Source: Pseudomonas songnenensis (GTDB lineage: Bacteria > Pseudomonadota > Gammaproteobacteria > Pseudomonadales > Pseudomonadaceae). From it: DNA of 64,000 nucleotides. Position numbers and translations under genes: made by a program. The notes under the pieces were generated by a model. That model searched no databases and was not told the origin of the DNA. It worked only from the letters and a program-made list of their open reading frames with translations. Shown in pieces: positions 17,855 through 25,717 of the stretch. The stretch is from positions 108,270 to 172,269 of the forward strand of contig NZ_RFFN01000008.1 of assembly GCF_003696315.1 (NCBI RefSeq). Reading direction: 5' to 3'. Positions within the stretch are counted from its first letter, which is position 1. Every line of letters begins with the position of its first letter.

Positions 17855-19009
17855 TTGAGCCAGAAGCCCTTAATTCACATCGTCCAGCCGGCGGATACCG
17901 AGGGGCTGCCGGCATTCGCCGGTATGCCGCTCGAGCGCATCAGCATGCCCGCGACAGCTGTCGAGTTTGCGCTGGCGGCGACTGAGATCCTGCAGGCGTC
18001 TTGCATTGGTTTCGATACCGAATCCAAGCCCACCTTCAAGGTCGGTGAGCTTTCCAGCGGCCCGCACCTGATCCAGTTCGCCACGCTGGAAAAGGTCTAT
18101 CTGCTGCGGGTCGGCATGCCTGGTTGTACGGAGGCGGTTCGTGCCGTGCTGCAAGCACCGGGGATAGTGAAGATCGGTTTCGGCCTGAAATCCGATCACT
18201 CCCGGCTGCGCAGCAAGCTGAACATTCAGCCGGCCAGCCTGCTCGACCTGGGTTCGGTATTGCGCTACCAGGGCAAGAAAGGCCAGGTCGGTTTGCGCGG
18301 TGCAGTGGCTGCGATACTCGGTACACGGATCGAGAAATCACGCAGAGTGGCCACCTCGAACTGGGCCAATGCGCGGTTGACCGAAGCCCAGCAGGCGTAT
18401 GCAGCGAACGACGCCTATGCTGCGCTCAGGGTGTTTCTCGGCCTGGCATTGGAGCAGCAAAGCATGCTGCTCCGATATGTGGCCGCCAGCGATGCACGAG
18501 GATCAACCCCGGCGAATCGGACGCCACGCCCTCCCCGATCCGATAGGAATGCCGCCATGAAGAAAACCCTGACGATCCGTTGGCAACGACTGGTGAACGA
18601 ACATGGCCAGACATGCCCTCGCTGCGGCGCTACCGAGCAGGCCGTTCGGCAAGCGACTGCAGATCTGCGCCAAGCACTGCGCATCCTTGGAATTGATGTG
18701 CGCCTCGAAACATCGCAACTGAGCCCCGCGGATTTCGCCCAGGCGCCGCTTGAATCGAATCGTCTGTGGATTGCCGACGTGCCGCTCGAACAGTGGCTCG
18801 GTGCGGCTGCGGGCGAAAGCCGCTGCTGCTCGGCGTGCGGCGATGCCAACTGCCGGACGCTGGAAGTGGCCGATGCGACCCACGAGGCTGTCCCGGCAGA
18901 GCTGATCATCAAGGCCGGGCTGCTGGCAGCCGCGCAACTTCCGGACGATGCCAGCGGGTGCTGCCCAACGGCTCAAGCCACGTCGGGCCATGGCGGTTGC
19001 TGCTCCTGA
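17855..19009 (+). CDS. 3'-5' exonuclease (RNase D/DnaQ-like) fused to a DUF2703-type Cys-rich domain
   Basis: 384 residues in one frame. Residues 1-205 form a DEDDy exonuclease: FDTES (motif I), GFGLKSDHSRL (motif II), and YAANDAYAALR (motif III). A Pro/Arg/Ser-rich linker follows. From about residue 235 comes a DUF2703-like domain (RWQRLVNEHGQTCPRCGATEQA split by its usual helix, then CCSACGDANC) ending in a Cys-rich tail with CCP and GGCCS. The TTG start has GAGGA seven bases before it. An ATG at 18557, with AGGA eight bases upstream, begins exactly at the second domain, so it may also be made alone. The two-domain arrangement is odd; metal or arsenic involvement of the second part is only suggested by its cysteines. 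Confidence 0.75.
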   Translation: MSQKPLIHIVQPADTEGLPAFAGMPLERISMPATAVEFALAATEILQASCIGFDTESKPTFKVGELSSGPHLIQFATLEKVYLLRVGMPGCTEAVRAVLQAPGIVKIGFGLKSDHSRLRSKLNIQPASLLDLGSVLRYQGKKGQVGLRGAVAAILGTRIEKSRRVATSNWANARLTEAQQAYAANDAYAALRVFLGLALEQQSMLLRYVAASDARGSTPANRTPRPPRSDRNAAMKKTLTIRWQRLVNEHGQTCPRCGATEQAVRQATADLRQALRILGIDVRLETSQLSPADFAQAPLESNRLWIADVPLEQWLGAAAGESRCCSACGDANCRTLEVADATHEAVPAELIIKAGLLAAAQLPDDASGCCPTAQATSGHGGCCS

Positions 19010-19023
19010 GCCGACTTCTGCGA

Positions 19024-20187
19024 TCAGGCGAGTCCCCGTGCGGTCCGTTGCAGTAGTGACAATGCCACGTACGCGAGTACGCCCAGCGCCGCCGAAAGCC
19101 AGAGCGCACCCGTACCGAAATCATCGATCAGCAAAGCGAAGACGAACGGGGCGAATGCCTGAGCGAAGCGTGCCGGCACCATCAGCAAGCCCTGGCGCAA
19201 GCCATACCCGTGCGGACCGAATAACGCCAGCGGCAAGGTGCCTTTGGCGATGGTGAGAATGCCATTGCCGCCGCCGTGCAGAAGCACGAAGGCCGTGGTA
19301 GCCGGCGCACCGGCAAAGAGCACGCCCGCCGCCCCTACCGGATGAGCGATGGCGGCGAGGCGTGCCGAGATCAACGGATGAAAGCGCTGCAGCAAGACAA
19401 ACTCCAGACAGCGAGCGCCAACCTGCGCCGGACCGACCAGTGCTGCAACACCGATCGCCGCCGCGGCAGAAAGCCCCGACTCCTGCAGCAGACGCGGCAG
19501 ATGCGCCGCCATCGCCGTGCTGGTGAACCAGGTAGCGGCAAACACGAAAGCCAACAACGCCATGGTCAGGCCCGAGCCAGGACGGCCGTTGGCCTGTGAT
19601 CGCTCGGCCGGGGACATCGCCCGCTGGACGCCGACTGGAATCAGCAGGCGATTGAGCGGCAACCCGAGCAACAGGTGCACGCCTGCCCATGTCAGGCAGG
19701 TCGCGCGCCAGCCGTACTCGGCGTTCAGCCAGCCACTGATGGGCCAGCAGATGGTGCTGGCGAAACCGGCGAGCAGCGTTATGCCGGTGATCGCTCCACG
19801 CGCATCGCGCCCGAAGATTCCGGTAAGCGTGGAAAAGGCAGACTCATAAAGCCCCAGCGCCATGCCGATACCGATCACCAGCCAGCCGAGCCAAAGCGTC
19901 AGCGGTCCGTTGGCCACGCCGAGTACGGCCAGCCCAACGGCGAAAATGATGCTGGAAAGCGCCAGCACATCGCGCCCGCCGTGATGATCGATACGCTTGC
20001 CCGACAACGGCCCGAGTACAGCGGTGACGATCAGTGCCAGGGAGAACGCGGCGAAGACGTTGCCGGTGGAGATGCCCAGTTCGCTCGCCATCGGTTCGGC
20101 GAGAATGGCAGGCAGGTAGTAGGTCGAGCCCCAGGCCAGGGTCTGTGCACTGCCGAGTGCAAGCACGATGCGCAGGCGTGAAGGCAT
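19024..20187 (-). CDS. MFS transporter
   Basis: Major facilitator protein of about 387 residues with roughly twelve hydrophobic segments. It opens RLRIVLALGSAQTLAWGSTYY and carries an MFS loop GKRIDHHGGRDVL between helices 2 and 3. The ATG at 20187 is used; a GTG at 20199 would add four residues, and neither has a strong ribosome site. It is convergent with the exonuclease-DUF2703 gene, the two ending 14 bases apart. Similar MFS proteins occur near heavy-metal and arsenic genes, but no substrate can be read here. Confidence 0.85.
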   Translation of the reverse strand: MPSRLRIVLALGSAQTLAWGSTYYLPAILAEPMASELGISTGNVFAAFSLALIVTAVLGPLSGKRIDHHGGRDVLALSSIIFAVGLAVLGVANGPLTLWLGWLVIGIGMALGLYESAFSTLTGIFGRDARGAITGITLLAGFASTICWPISGWLNAEYGWRATCLTWAGVHLLLGLPLNRLLIPVGVQRAMSPAERSQANGRPGSGLTMALLAFVFAATWFTSTAMAAHLPRLLQESGLSAAAAIGVAALVGPAQVGARCLEFVLLQRFHPLISARLAAIAHPVGAAGVLFAGAPATTAFVLLHGGGNGILTIAKGTLPLALFGPHGYGLRQGLLMVPARFAQAFAPFVFALLIDDFGTGALWLSAALGVLAYVALSLLQRTARGLA

Positions 20188-20245
20188 GCTCAGCGGCACC
20201 GGTCAGCGGTATGTTGCGAGACGAAGGTGTGGTGATGGACGCGGT

Positions 20246-20437
20246 TCATCCGTGCTCCTGTGCTGCCGTCGACCAACCGGCCAAGCTCGCCAGGATACGC
20301 AATCGGCCATGACGATTTCGCGTCAGATACCTTGAACCGGACAGGCCGAACAGCGCAGCCAGGCCTGACGCAAACAGGCCGAGCGCTAAGGCCCGGAATA
20401 TTCGCGTTGGTGCTGCGACTGATCGGTTATAGCGCAT
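20246..20437 (-). CDS. Possible small membrane protein after the TonB-receptor remnant
   Basis: A 63-codon frame starts with ATG eight bases after the stop of the TonB-receptor remnant. It has a basic N-terminus (MRYNRSVAAPTRIFR), one hydrophobic helix (ALALGLFASGLAALFGLSG) and a basic tail. This one-helix layout fits small inner-membrane proteins, but no homolog is recognised and no clear ribosome site is present. It may be part of the same decayed gene region. The remaining bases of 20200-20245 hold nothing recognisable. Confidence 0.3.
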   Translation of the reverse strand: MRYNRSVAAPTRIFRALALGLFASGLAALFGLSGSRYLTRNRHGRLRILASLAGWSTAAQEHG

Positions 20438-20444
20438 CCCGGCG

Positions 20445-20630
20445 CTATCGCACGTCCACCCACTCCGCCCGCGGAGCGCCTGGGACCATGAACTGCGCGT
20501 GGCGCCGTTCGTCCAGGCCTGCCTCGATGGCATGGCTGTGCCTGGGAGAACGCCCTGCCAACGTACCAGCGGTGGCGTAACGCTTGTCGAAGAGCTTGTC
20601 GGCTCGACCGAACAGTGTCAGGCCTCGCAC
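20445..20630 (-). pseudogene. C-terminal remnant of a TonB-dependent outer-membrane receptor
   Basis: About 60 codons ending in TAG at 20445-20447. The text GLTLFGRADKLFDKRYATAGTL and, further on, FMVPGAPRAEWVDVR (shown in parts) is the usual end of a TonB-dependent receptor: the penultimate strand after LFDKRYAT and the closing (T/S)PGAPR strand. Nothing of the plug or the rest of the barrel is present. The fragment runs into the end of the response-regulator gene at 20618, so the receptor gene was cut by deletion or rearrangement. The original ligand cannot be told. Confidence 0.6.
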
Positions 20631-21277
20631 ACCATGCGGTCACCGACGCGAAGCAAGCCCAGGTCGATGGCCCGGTGCACCAGCTCGGCCTGGGAGCTGA
20701 CCTCCAGTTTGCTTTTCAGCAGCGCCATATGGTTCGACACGGTCTTGCTGCTGATGCACAGACGCTCGGCGATCTCGCGATTGCCGATGCCACGGGCGAG
20801 CATGATGAAGATCTCCATCTCCCGCGGCGTCATCTCCGCCAGCCCTCCCTTGGCCGGTGAATGCGACGGCCGCTGGCACGCAAGGTCCGTAGCCAGTGGC
20901 TGCTCGATGAAGGTCTGCCCGGCGAGTACTTTGCGCACTGCCTCGACCAGCACATCGGGGGCACAGCGCTTGGTCAGATAGCCGGAGGCGCCGGCATCCA
21001 GTGCCTGCCGAACCAGCGCGAGTTCGTCGTGCATGCTGAAGATCAGCACCGGCATCAGCGGCAATCGCTGACGCAAGCGCCGGCAGGTTTCCAGCCCACT
21101 GATGCCCGGCAGGCCGAGGTCGAGCACGACCAGGCTGGGAATCGACTCCTGGACCTGATCCAGCGCTTGCTCGCCGCTGGCGGCTTCGCTGACTGTCACC
21201 TCGGGAAACAGCGCCTTGAGCAGGCTCGCGTAGCCCTGACGCACCACCGCGTGGTCATCCACCAGCAGAATCTTCAT
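20618..21277 (-). CDS. pedR2: LuxR/NarL-type response regulator (PedR2/ExaE-like)
   Basis: 219-residue two-domain regulator. The receiver domain has acidic pair DD (residues 7-8), phospho-acceptor Asp53 in VVLDLGLPG, and Lys in GYLTKR. The C-terminal NarL/FixJ HTH is LTPREMEIFIMLARGIGNREIA in the usual GERF-like helix, then SSKTVSNHMALLKSKL. ATG 21277 overlaps the kinase stop by ATGA. The kinase partner, small cupredoxin gene and nearby dual PQQ dehydrogenases fit the role of PedR2 of P. putida or ExaE (EraR) of P. aeruginosa, activators of the calcium-type dehydrogenase. It could bind the TAC...GTA elements of the locus. The symbol is by context. Confidence 0.8.
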   Translation of the reverse strand: MKILLVDDHAVVRQGYASLLKALFPEVTVSEAASGEQALDQVQESIPSLVVLDLGLPGISGLETCRRLRQRLPLMPVLIFSMHDELALVRQALDAGASGYLTKRCAPDVLVEAVRKVLAGQTFIEQPLATDLACQRPSHSPAKGGLAEMTPREMEIFIMLARGIGNREIAERLCISSKTVSNHMALLKSKLEVSSQAELVHRAIDLGLLRVGDRMVCEA

Positions 21278-22533
21278 GACGTGGCTCCTTGCAAAGGCAA
21301 CTTGAGATAGAGCGCCCAGCCCTTGCCGGCGCGGTGGCGCACACGCAAGCGGGCACCGAGGCAACGCGCATGTTCAAGCATCGAACGCAGACCGACACCC
21401 GGGCGCTCCGCCGGCTGCCCATGGCCGTCATCACGGATCAGCAAGCGCAAGCCGAGAGGGTCACCACGCAGATCGAGACACACGCGGGTGGCGTGCGCGT
21501 GCCGCGCCACGTTGGTCAGCGCCTCCTGCACCATGCGATAGAGATGCACCTTGGCGTCCATCGACAGCGTTGGAATCGGTCCTCGCAGGCGGACTTCACA
21601 CTCGATGCCCTGGGTGCTTTGCCACTGCTCGGCCAGTTGCCCTATGGCGTCCTCCAGGCGCAGGTGATCGAGCATCACCGGGTACAGATCGCGCACCAGC
21701 GCGCGAAAGCCGTTCTGCAGATCGAGGCTGTGTTGTTCGAGATGGGCTGCCGTTTCACGAATGGCCGCCGGCTGATCGGCCTGAACACGCAGCAGGCAGA
21801 CCCGAGCACGAATGCCGGCCAGATACTGGCCGAGGTCGTCATGCAGCGCCTGCGCCAGCCGGGTGCGCTCACGCTCCTGCAGCGCCAGCAGCGCCTGGGT
21901 CAGCCGCTCGTTGTCGAGCCGGGCGTCCTCAAGGGCAGCAGCCATGTGATTGAAGTGCTCGGCGAGTTCACGCGCCTCGGCGAAGCGATGCGGCGGCAGC
22001 CGCGTATCGAGCCGGCCATCGGCGATGCGCACCAGCGCTCCGAACAACTCGGCCAGTACGCGCATCCCGGGCCGCAGCGCCCAGCGAATCGCCAGCAGGC
22101 AAAGCAGCAGCGCCAGGCTGAAGAGCACCAGCAGCTGCAGCAACGAGTCCCTGACCTCCTCGACTTCGTCGCTTGGATCGACGCTGATATGCAGGCGGCG
22201 GCCATCTGCCAGTTGCAGCACCGCGGGCGCGGACAGCTCGGCCGGATACAACCACGCGCCGAGCCAGTCGCTCAGCACCGGATCGGGGCCGGTAACGACA
22301 TCTGCTTCGAGCCAGCGGACGCGGACGTGGCGCAGGCTGTCGGTGAGCCCGGGTTTCAAGGAATCCGGGTCACGCTCAGCCATTTCGCCAAGGTAGCGAA
22401 CCACCCCGGACGCGGCGTCCAGCTCGCGCTGCACGTCATGGCTGGCCTGACGCAGCAGGACGGCCAGGCAGACCAGCGTGACCAGCGTGAAGAACAGACT
22501 GACCAGCAAATTGATTCGCCAGAGTGCGGACAT
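21274..22533 (-). CDS. pedS2: Membrane sensor histidine kinase, NarX/HisKA_3 type (PedS2-like)
   Basis: 419 residues. Membrane helices at about 7-28 and 131-150 flank a periplasmic loop of roughly 100 residues rich in Asp and Glu (for example DPSDEVEEVRD). HAMP spans about 150-205. The dimerisation helix has His231 in LAQALHDDLGQYLAGI, and the ATPase has IRDDGHGQP and GVGLRSMLEHA. The periplasmic loop makes direct sensing of an external signal possible, as for lanthanide sensing by PedS2 of P. putida; that role is inferred from context. It is 44 bases downstream of the cupredoxin gene and overlaps its regulator by four bases. Confidence 0.85.
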   Translation of the reverse strand: MSALWRINLLVSLFFTLVTLVCLAVLLRQASHDVQRELDAASGVVRYLGEMAERDPDSLKPGLTDSLRHVRVRWLEADVVTGPDPVLSDWLGAWLYPAELSAPAVLQLADGRRLHISVDPSDEVEEVRDSLLQLLVLFSLALLLCLLAIRWALRPGMRVLAELFGALVRIADGRLDTRLPPHRFAEARELAEHFNHMAAALEDARLDNERLTQALLALQERERTRLAQALHDDLGQYLAGIRARVCLLRVQADQPAAIRETAAHLEQHSLDLQNGFRALVRDLYPVMLDHLRLEDAIGQLAEQWQSTQGIECEVRLRGPIPTLSMDAKVHLYRMVQEALTNVARHAHATRVCLDLRGDPLGLRLLIRDDGHGQPAERPGVGLRSMLEHARCLGARLRVRHRAGKGWALYLKLPLQGATS

Positions 22534-22577
22534 GTCGACCGTTTTCCCGAGTCAGCTGTGCCGAGCGCCAGGCCGCT

Positions 22578-23015
22578 TCACTTGACCACGAACCGGCCTT
22601 CCATCCCCTTGTTCTGCAGCCCCTTGCAGTAGAACGGAAAGCTGCCCGGCTTGACGGGCAGAAAGAAGATTTCCGCCTCACCGGCGTCCTCGAACTCCAG
22701 CTCCACCAGCGTGACCGCCTTGATCTCCACACCGCCGGCCTCGATTTTGCGCAGGAATATCGACTGCGCGAACTCGGGGGCCTGAAACGCACACTCTTTC
22801 TGGCCATCGGAGCTGATCTTGAGCTGATAGGCGACACCTGTTTCCAGCTGGTACTCCTTCTGCGAGACGGCGTAGTCGCTTTCTTCGGACCCGAACTTAA
22901 GGTCGGGCAAAGCCTGCGTCCGGCGAGTCAGGTCGCCAGCGGCATGGCTCTGATCGAAGCCGATCAGGCTGCCGACCAGCAGGAAATTGAGCAGCAGCGC
23001 TTTGTAGGTGGGCAT
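22578..23015 (-). CDS. Small exported cupredoxin-like protein
   Basis: 145 residues with a signal peptide (LLLNFLLVGSLIGFDQSHA). The C-terminal region FFLPVKPGSFPFYCKGLQNKG, broken before MEGRFVV, resembles the last strands of a cupredoxin, with Cys and Met placed like type-1 copper ligands. The expected ligand His between them (C-x-x-x-H-x-x-x-M) is not seen, so copper binding is doubtful and the fold may have another use, such as metal delivery or sensing. ATG 23015 has GAGG upstream. It is the first gene of an operon with the kinase and response regulator, about 70 bases from a TTGGTA element. Confidence 0.75.
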   Translation of the reverse strand: MPTYKALLLNFLLVGSLIGFDQSHAAGDLTRRTQALPDLKFGSEESDYAVSQKEYQLETGVAYQLKISSDGQKECAFQAPEFAQSIFLRKIEAGGVEIKAVTLVELEFEDAGEAEIFFLPVKPGSFPFYCKGLQNKGMEGRFVVK

Positions 23016-23074
23016 GCGGATAGCCTCGTTATTGTTTTCGGTAGTGCCATCCTAAGGCGGCCCGCCCCGCCCAG

Positions 23075-23092
23075 CTTCCTACCTTGGTAGCG
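23075..23092. promoter_or_regulatory. TTGGTA element, copy c (upstream of the cupredoxin-kinase-regulator operon)
   Basis: CTTCCTACCTTGGTAGCG, with TTGGTA at 23084-23089. It contains the tight palindrome CTACCTTGGTAG and lies 69 bases from the cupredoxin start. It sits in the 392-base gap 23016-23407 between divergent genes, which otherwise shows no gene. Confidence 0.6.
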
Positions 23093-23233
23093 CTCGGGCG
23101 CTGATGAACCGGACGCGCCGACCACATTCAAGGCAGTTGCCGCTATTCCATTCCTGCCGGATACCGCCACCTCAGTCTGTTGCCCGCAGCCTGACGGCAC
23201 GCCTCGCGAAATGCAGGACCAAGCCGAATCGGC

Positions 23234-23258
23234 ACCTTGGTCGCAGTACCAAGGTACC
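23234..23258. promoter_or_regulatory. TTGGTA-like double element, copy d (upstream of the Cache chemoreceptor gene)
   Basis: A direct half-match ACCTTGGTC (23234-23242) and an inverted, complete GTACCAAGGTACC (23246-23258) lie side by side. They are about 155 bases before the chemoreceptor ATG. This is the only place where two copies face each other. Confidence 0.5.
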
Positions 23259-23407
23259 GATCAACTTCCTGCCTGCGCGGCCGCAATATCCAGATATACA
23301 TGATGTCGTTTGGGCATCACCCGATCTCTGGCCGCCCTGCGCGATCCGTCGTCGCCCCCGGGCTGGCCACCGCTGGTTCTTTTGCGTTACCAGGAGTAGG
23401 AAGCGTG

Positions 23408-25579
23408 ATGTCTCTCAAATCCATACAGCAGCGAATAGCGATCACCGGCGGCTTATGCCTGCTCGCAACCGCGGGCATCTTGATCGGTTACAGCGTCTAC
23501 CTTGCCAGCTCAACCCAACTGCTGGTGTCCGAAAGAGTGAGTCGGCAGGCGCAGGAGGATGCCTTGCAAACCCTGCAACACCTCGGAGGAAAGTATGCCG
23601 GCGAGATCCGCTCCGAGTTCACCGAGGCGCTGGAGGCGGCCCGCAGCATGGCTACCACGTTCGCGGTCGGCAAAACCAGTTCAGCGAACTCCAGCGGTCT
23701 GCAGATCGGTCGTGACCAGGTCAACGCCATCCTGCTGAACGTGCTAAAGAGCCAGCCAGAATTCAACGGCACGTACTCATGCTGGGAACCGGACGCCATT
23801 GATGGCCAGGACTTCCTGTTCACAGATGGGCAGAACGGAAACAACGAGCAGACCGGCCGTTTCACGCCGTACTGGACGCGTGGCGCAGACGGCAAGATCG
23901 CCGTTCAGCCGCTGGTGGAGTACGACACCATGGACAAGCACCCCAACGGCGTACTCAAGGGTGGCTGGTATATCGGTCCGCGGGAAACGCTCAAGGAAAG
24001 CGTACTCGGCCCATTGCCCTACATCGTTCAGGGCAAGCAGGTGTGGCTGGCAACGCTTTCGGTGCCGATCATCGTCGACGGCCGCTTTATGGGCGTGGCA
24101 GGTACCGACTACAACCTGGACTTCGTGCAGCAGATCAGCCAGGAAGTGTCAGCCAAGCTGTTCAACGGACAGGGTGAAGTCGCGATCATCAGTGATCAGG
24201 GCCTGATCGTAGCGGAAAGCCGCTATCCGAATCTGATCGGCCAGCATTTCCAGCAGATACTGCCGGACAGTTGGCAGACGGCGCTCAGCTCCATTCAGAA
24301 AGGCGAAGAACTTGCGCGCCTGGATGACAATGGCATGGTCCTGGTGTTTGCACCCATTGAACTCGGCCGCACCGGAAAACCCTGGTCGATGATGTTGAAG
24401 ATCGACAAGGAGATCGTGCTGGCCAAGGCGGCCGAGCTGAAGGCAGAAATGGACGCGCAAAGCAGCCGGAGCATGCTGCAGCAGATTGTTGCCGGCGTGC
24501 TCATCTCCTTGCTCGCGGTCATTGCACTGTGGATCTCTTCGCGGGCACTGGCGCTGCCCATTCGCAAGGCGGCGCAATTGGCCGGAGCGATTCAGAAAGG
24601 CGATTTCTCGCAGCGCCTCGGGCACCAGTCTGCGGACGAAGTTGGCCAGCTTTCCGCCAGCCTCGACCGGATGGCCGACAGTCTTCAAGAGCAGGTACAC
24701 GTCGCCGAGCGCATATCCCAGGGCGACCTGGCGGTGGAAGTACGGCTGGCATCCGAGCAGGATCAGCTCGGCCTCGCGCTGCGGCGAATGGTGGACAACC
24801 TGAACGGGCTGGTATCTCAGGTACAGCAGAGTTCCGAGCTGATCAACGACAAAGCAGGCCAGGTCACCACGCTTAGCCAGGATCTTTCCAACGGCGCGAC
24901 GGAATCCGCCTCGGCCGTTACCGAGATCAGCGCGACCGTGACCCAGATGGCTGCGCAGATCCGCCAGACCTCCGAGTACGCCAGCGAAGCCAATGCGCTC
25001 TCGCGCAACTCAGAACACTCGGCGCGCAGCGGCAATGAGCTGATGGTCACGCTCAAGGCCGCCATGCAGGAGATCAACCAGTCGGGCCTCGATATCACCA
25101 ACATCATCCGGGCAATCGAAGAGATCGCCACGCAAACCAATCTGCTCGCGCTGAATGCGGCCATCGAGGCGGCCCGAGCGGGCGAGCATGGCCGAGGGTT
25201 TGCGGTAGTCGCGGACGAGGTCCGCCAACTGGCGGCGCGCAGCGCCGAAGCGGCACAGCGCTCCACCCGGTTGATCCAGGAATCTAATGCGCGGACGATC
25301 AAGGGCATGGAGATAACCGACGACACGGCCCGCGCCCTCGAGGCGATCGTTCAGGGAGCGGCGCAGGTATCGCAGCTGGTGGACGAAATAGCATCCGCTT
25401 CAAGCCAGCAGGCATCCGGCATCGAGCAGGTCAGCCTGGCCATCGGCCAGATCGACGAAGTCGTTCACCACAACAGCACCAACTCTGAGCAGTCGACGCA
25501 AGCCGCTCAGGAACTTACGCAGCAGGCCCAACAGATGATCGTCCAGGTCGGACGATTCAAGGTCAGACGACTACGCTGA
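23408..25579 (+). CDS. Methyl-accepting chemotaxis protein with periplasmic Cache domain
   Basis: Inner-membrane chemoreceptor of 723 residues. Helix 1 is at about 14-34. A large periplasmic dCache-type sensor spans about 40-340, with [13 protein letters not shown] and VAGTDYNLD as landmarks. Helix 2 is near 355-375 ([19 protein letters not shown]), followed by HAMP and the signalling domain with tip [23 protein letters not shown] 23408 has AGGA upstream; the long frame before it is not protein-like. A double TTGGTA element lies in its upstream region, so it may be expressed with the PQQ alcohol-oxidation genes and guide taxis to a substrate or product. The ligand is unknown. Confidence 0.9.
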   Translation: MSLKSIQQRIAITGGLCLLATAGILIGYSVYLASSTQLLVSERVSRQAQEDALQTLQHLGGKYAGEIRSEFTEALEAARSMATTFAVGKTSSANSSGLQIGRDQVNAILLNVLKSQPEFNGTYSCWEPDAIDGQDFLFTDGQNGNNEQTGRFTPYWTRGADGKIAVQPLVEYDTMDKHPNGVLKGGWYIGPRETLKESVLGPLPYIVQGKQVWLATLSVPIIVDGRFMGVAGTDYNLDFVQQISQEVSAKLFNGQGEVAIISDQGLIVAESRYPNLIGQHFQQILPDSWQTALSSIQKGEELARLDDNGMVLVFAPIELGRTGKPWSMMLKIDKEIVLAKAAELKAEMDAQSSRSMLQQIVAGVLISLLAVIALWISSRALALPIRKAAQLAGAIQKGDFSQRLGHQSADEVGQLSASLDRMADSLQEQVHVAERISQGDLAVEVRLASEQDQLGLALRRMVDNLNGLVSQVQQSSELINDKAGQVTTLSQDLSNGATESASAVTEISATVTQMAAQIRQTSEYASEANALSRNSEHSARSGNELMVTLKAAMQEINQSGLDITNIIRAIEEIATQTNLLALNAAIEAARAGEHGRGFAVVADEVRQLAARSAEAAQRSTRLIQESNARTIKGMEITDDTARALEAIVQGAAQVSQLVDEIASASSQQASGIEQVSLAIGQIDEVVHHNSTNSEQSTQAAQELTQQAQQMIVQVGRFKVRRLR

Positions 25580-25584
25580 CGGCT

Positions 25585-25624
25585 CCGAGGCGGCGCAGCT
25601 GTTGCGCCGCCTCGGCGCACTTTT
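25585..25624 (+). terminator. Terminator after the chemoreceptor gene
   Basis: Thirteen-base stem CCGAGGCGGCGCA (25585-25597) and TGCGCCGCCTCGG (25603-25615) with a 5-base loop, followed by CGCACTTTT. It begins five bases past the stop and directly precedes the next TTGGTA element. Confidence 0.85.
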
Positions 25625-25640
25625 CTACGACCTTGGTACA
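25624..25640 (+). promoter_or_regulatory. TTGGTA element, copy e (promoter of the accessory ABC/propeller operon)
   Basis: TCTACGACCTTGGTACA, with TTGGTA at 25633-25638 and a TAC-N7-GTA dyad. It lies 80 bases before the ATG of the operon's first gene. An AT-richer GCATATT about 20 bases on may be the -10 region. Confidence 0.65.
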
Positions 25641-25717
25641 CAGCGACTGGTACTTTCTGCATATTCCCCCGCTCTGCCATGGTTCCTATGCTGCCTGCAA
25701 CGTCACAGGAGCTGCCC

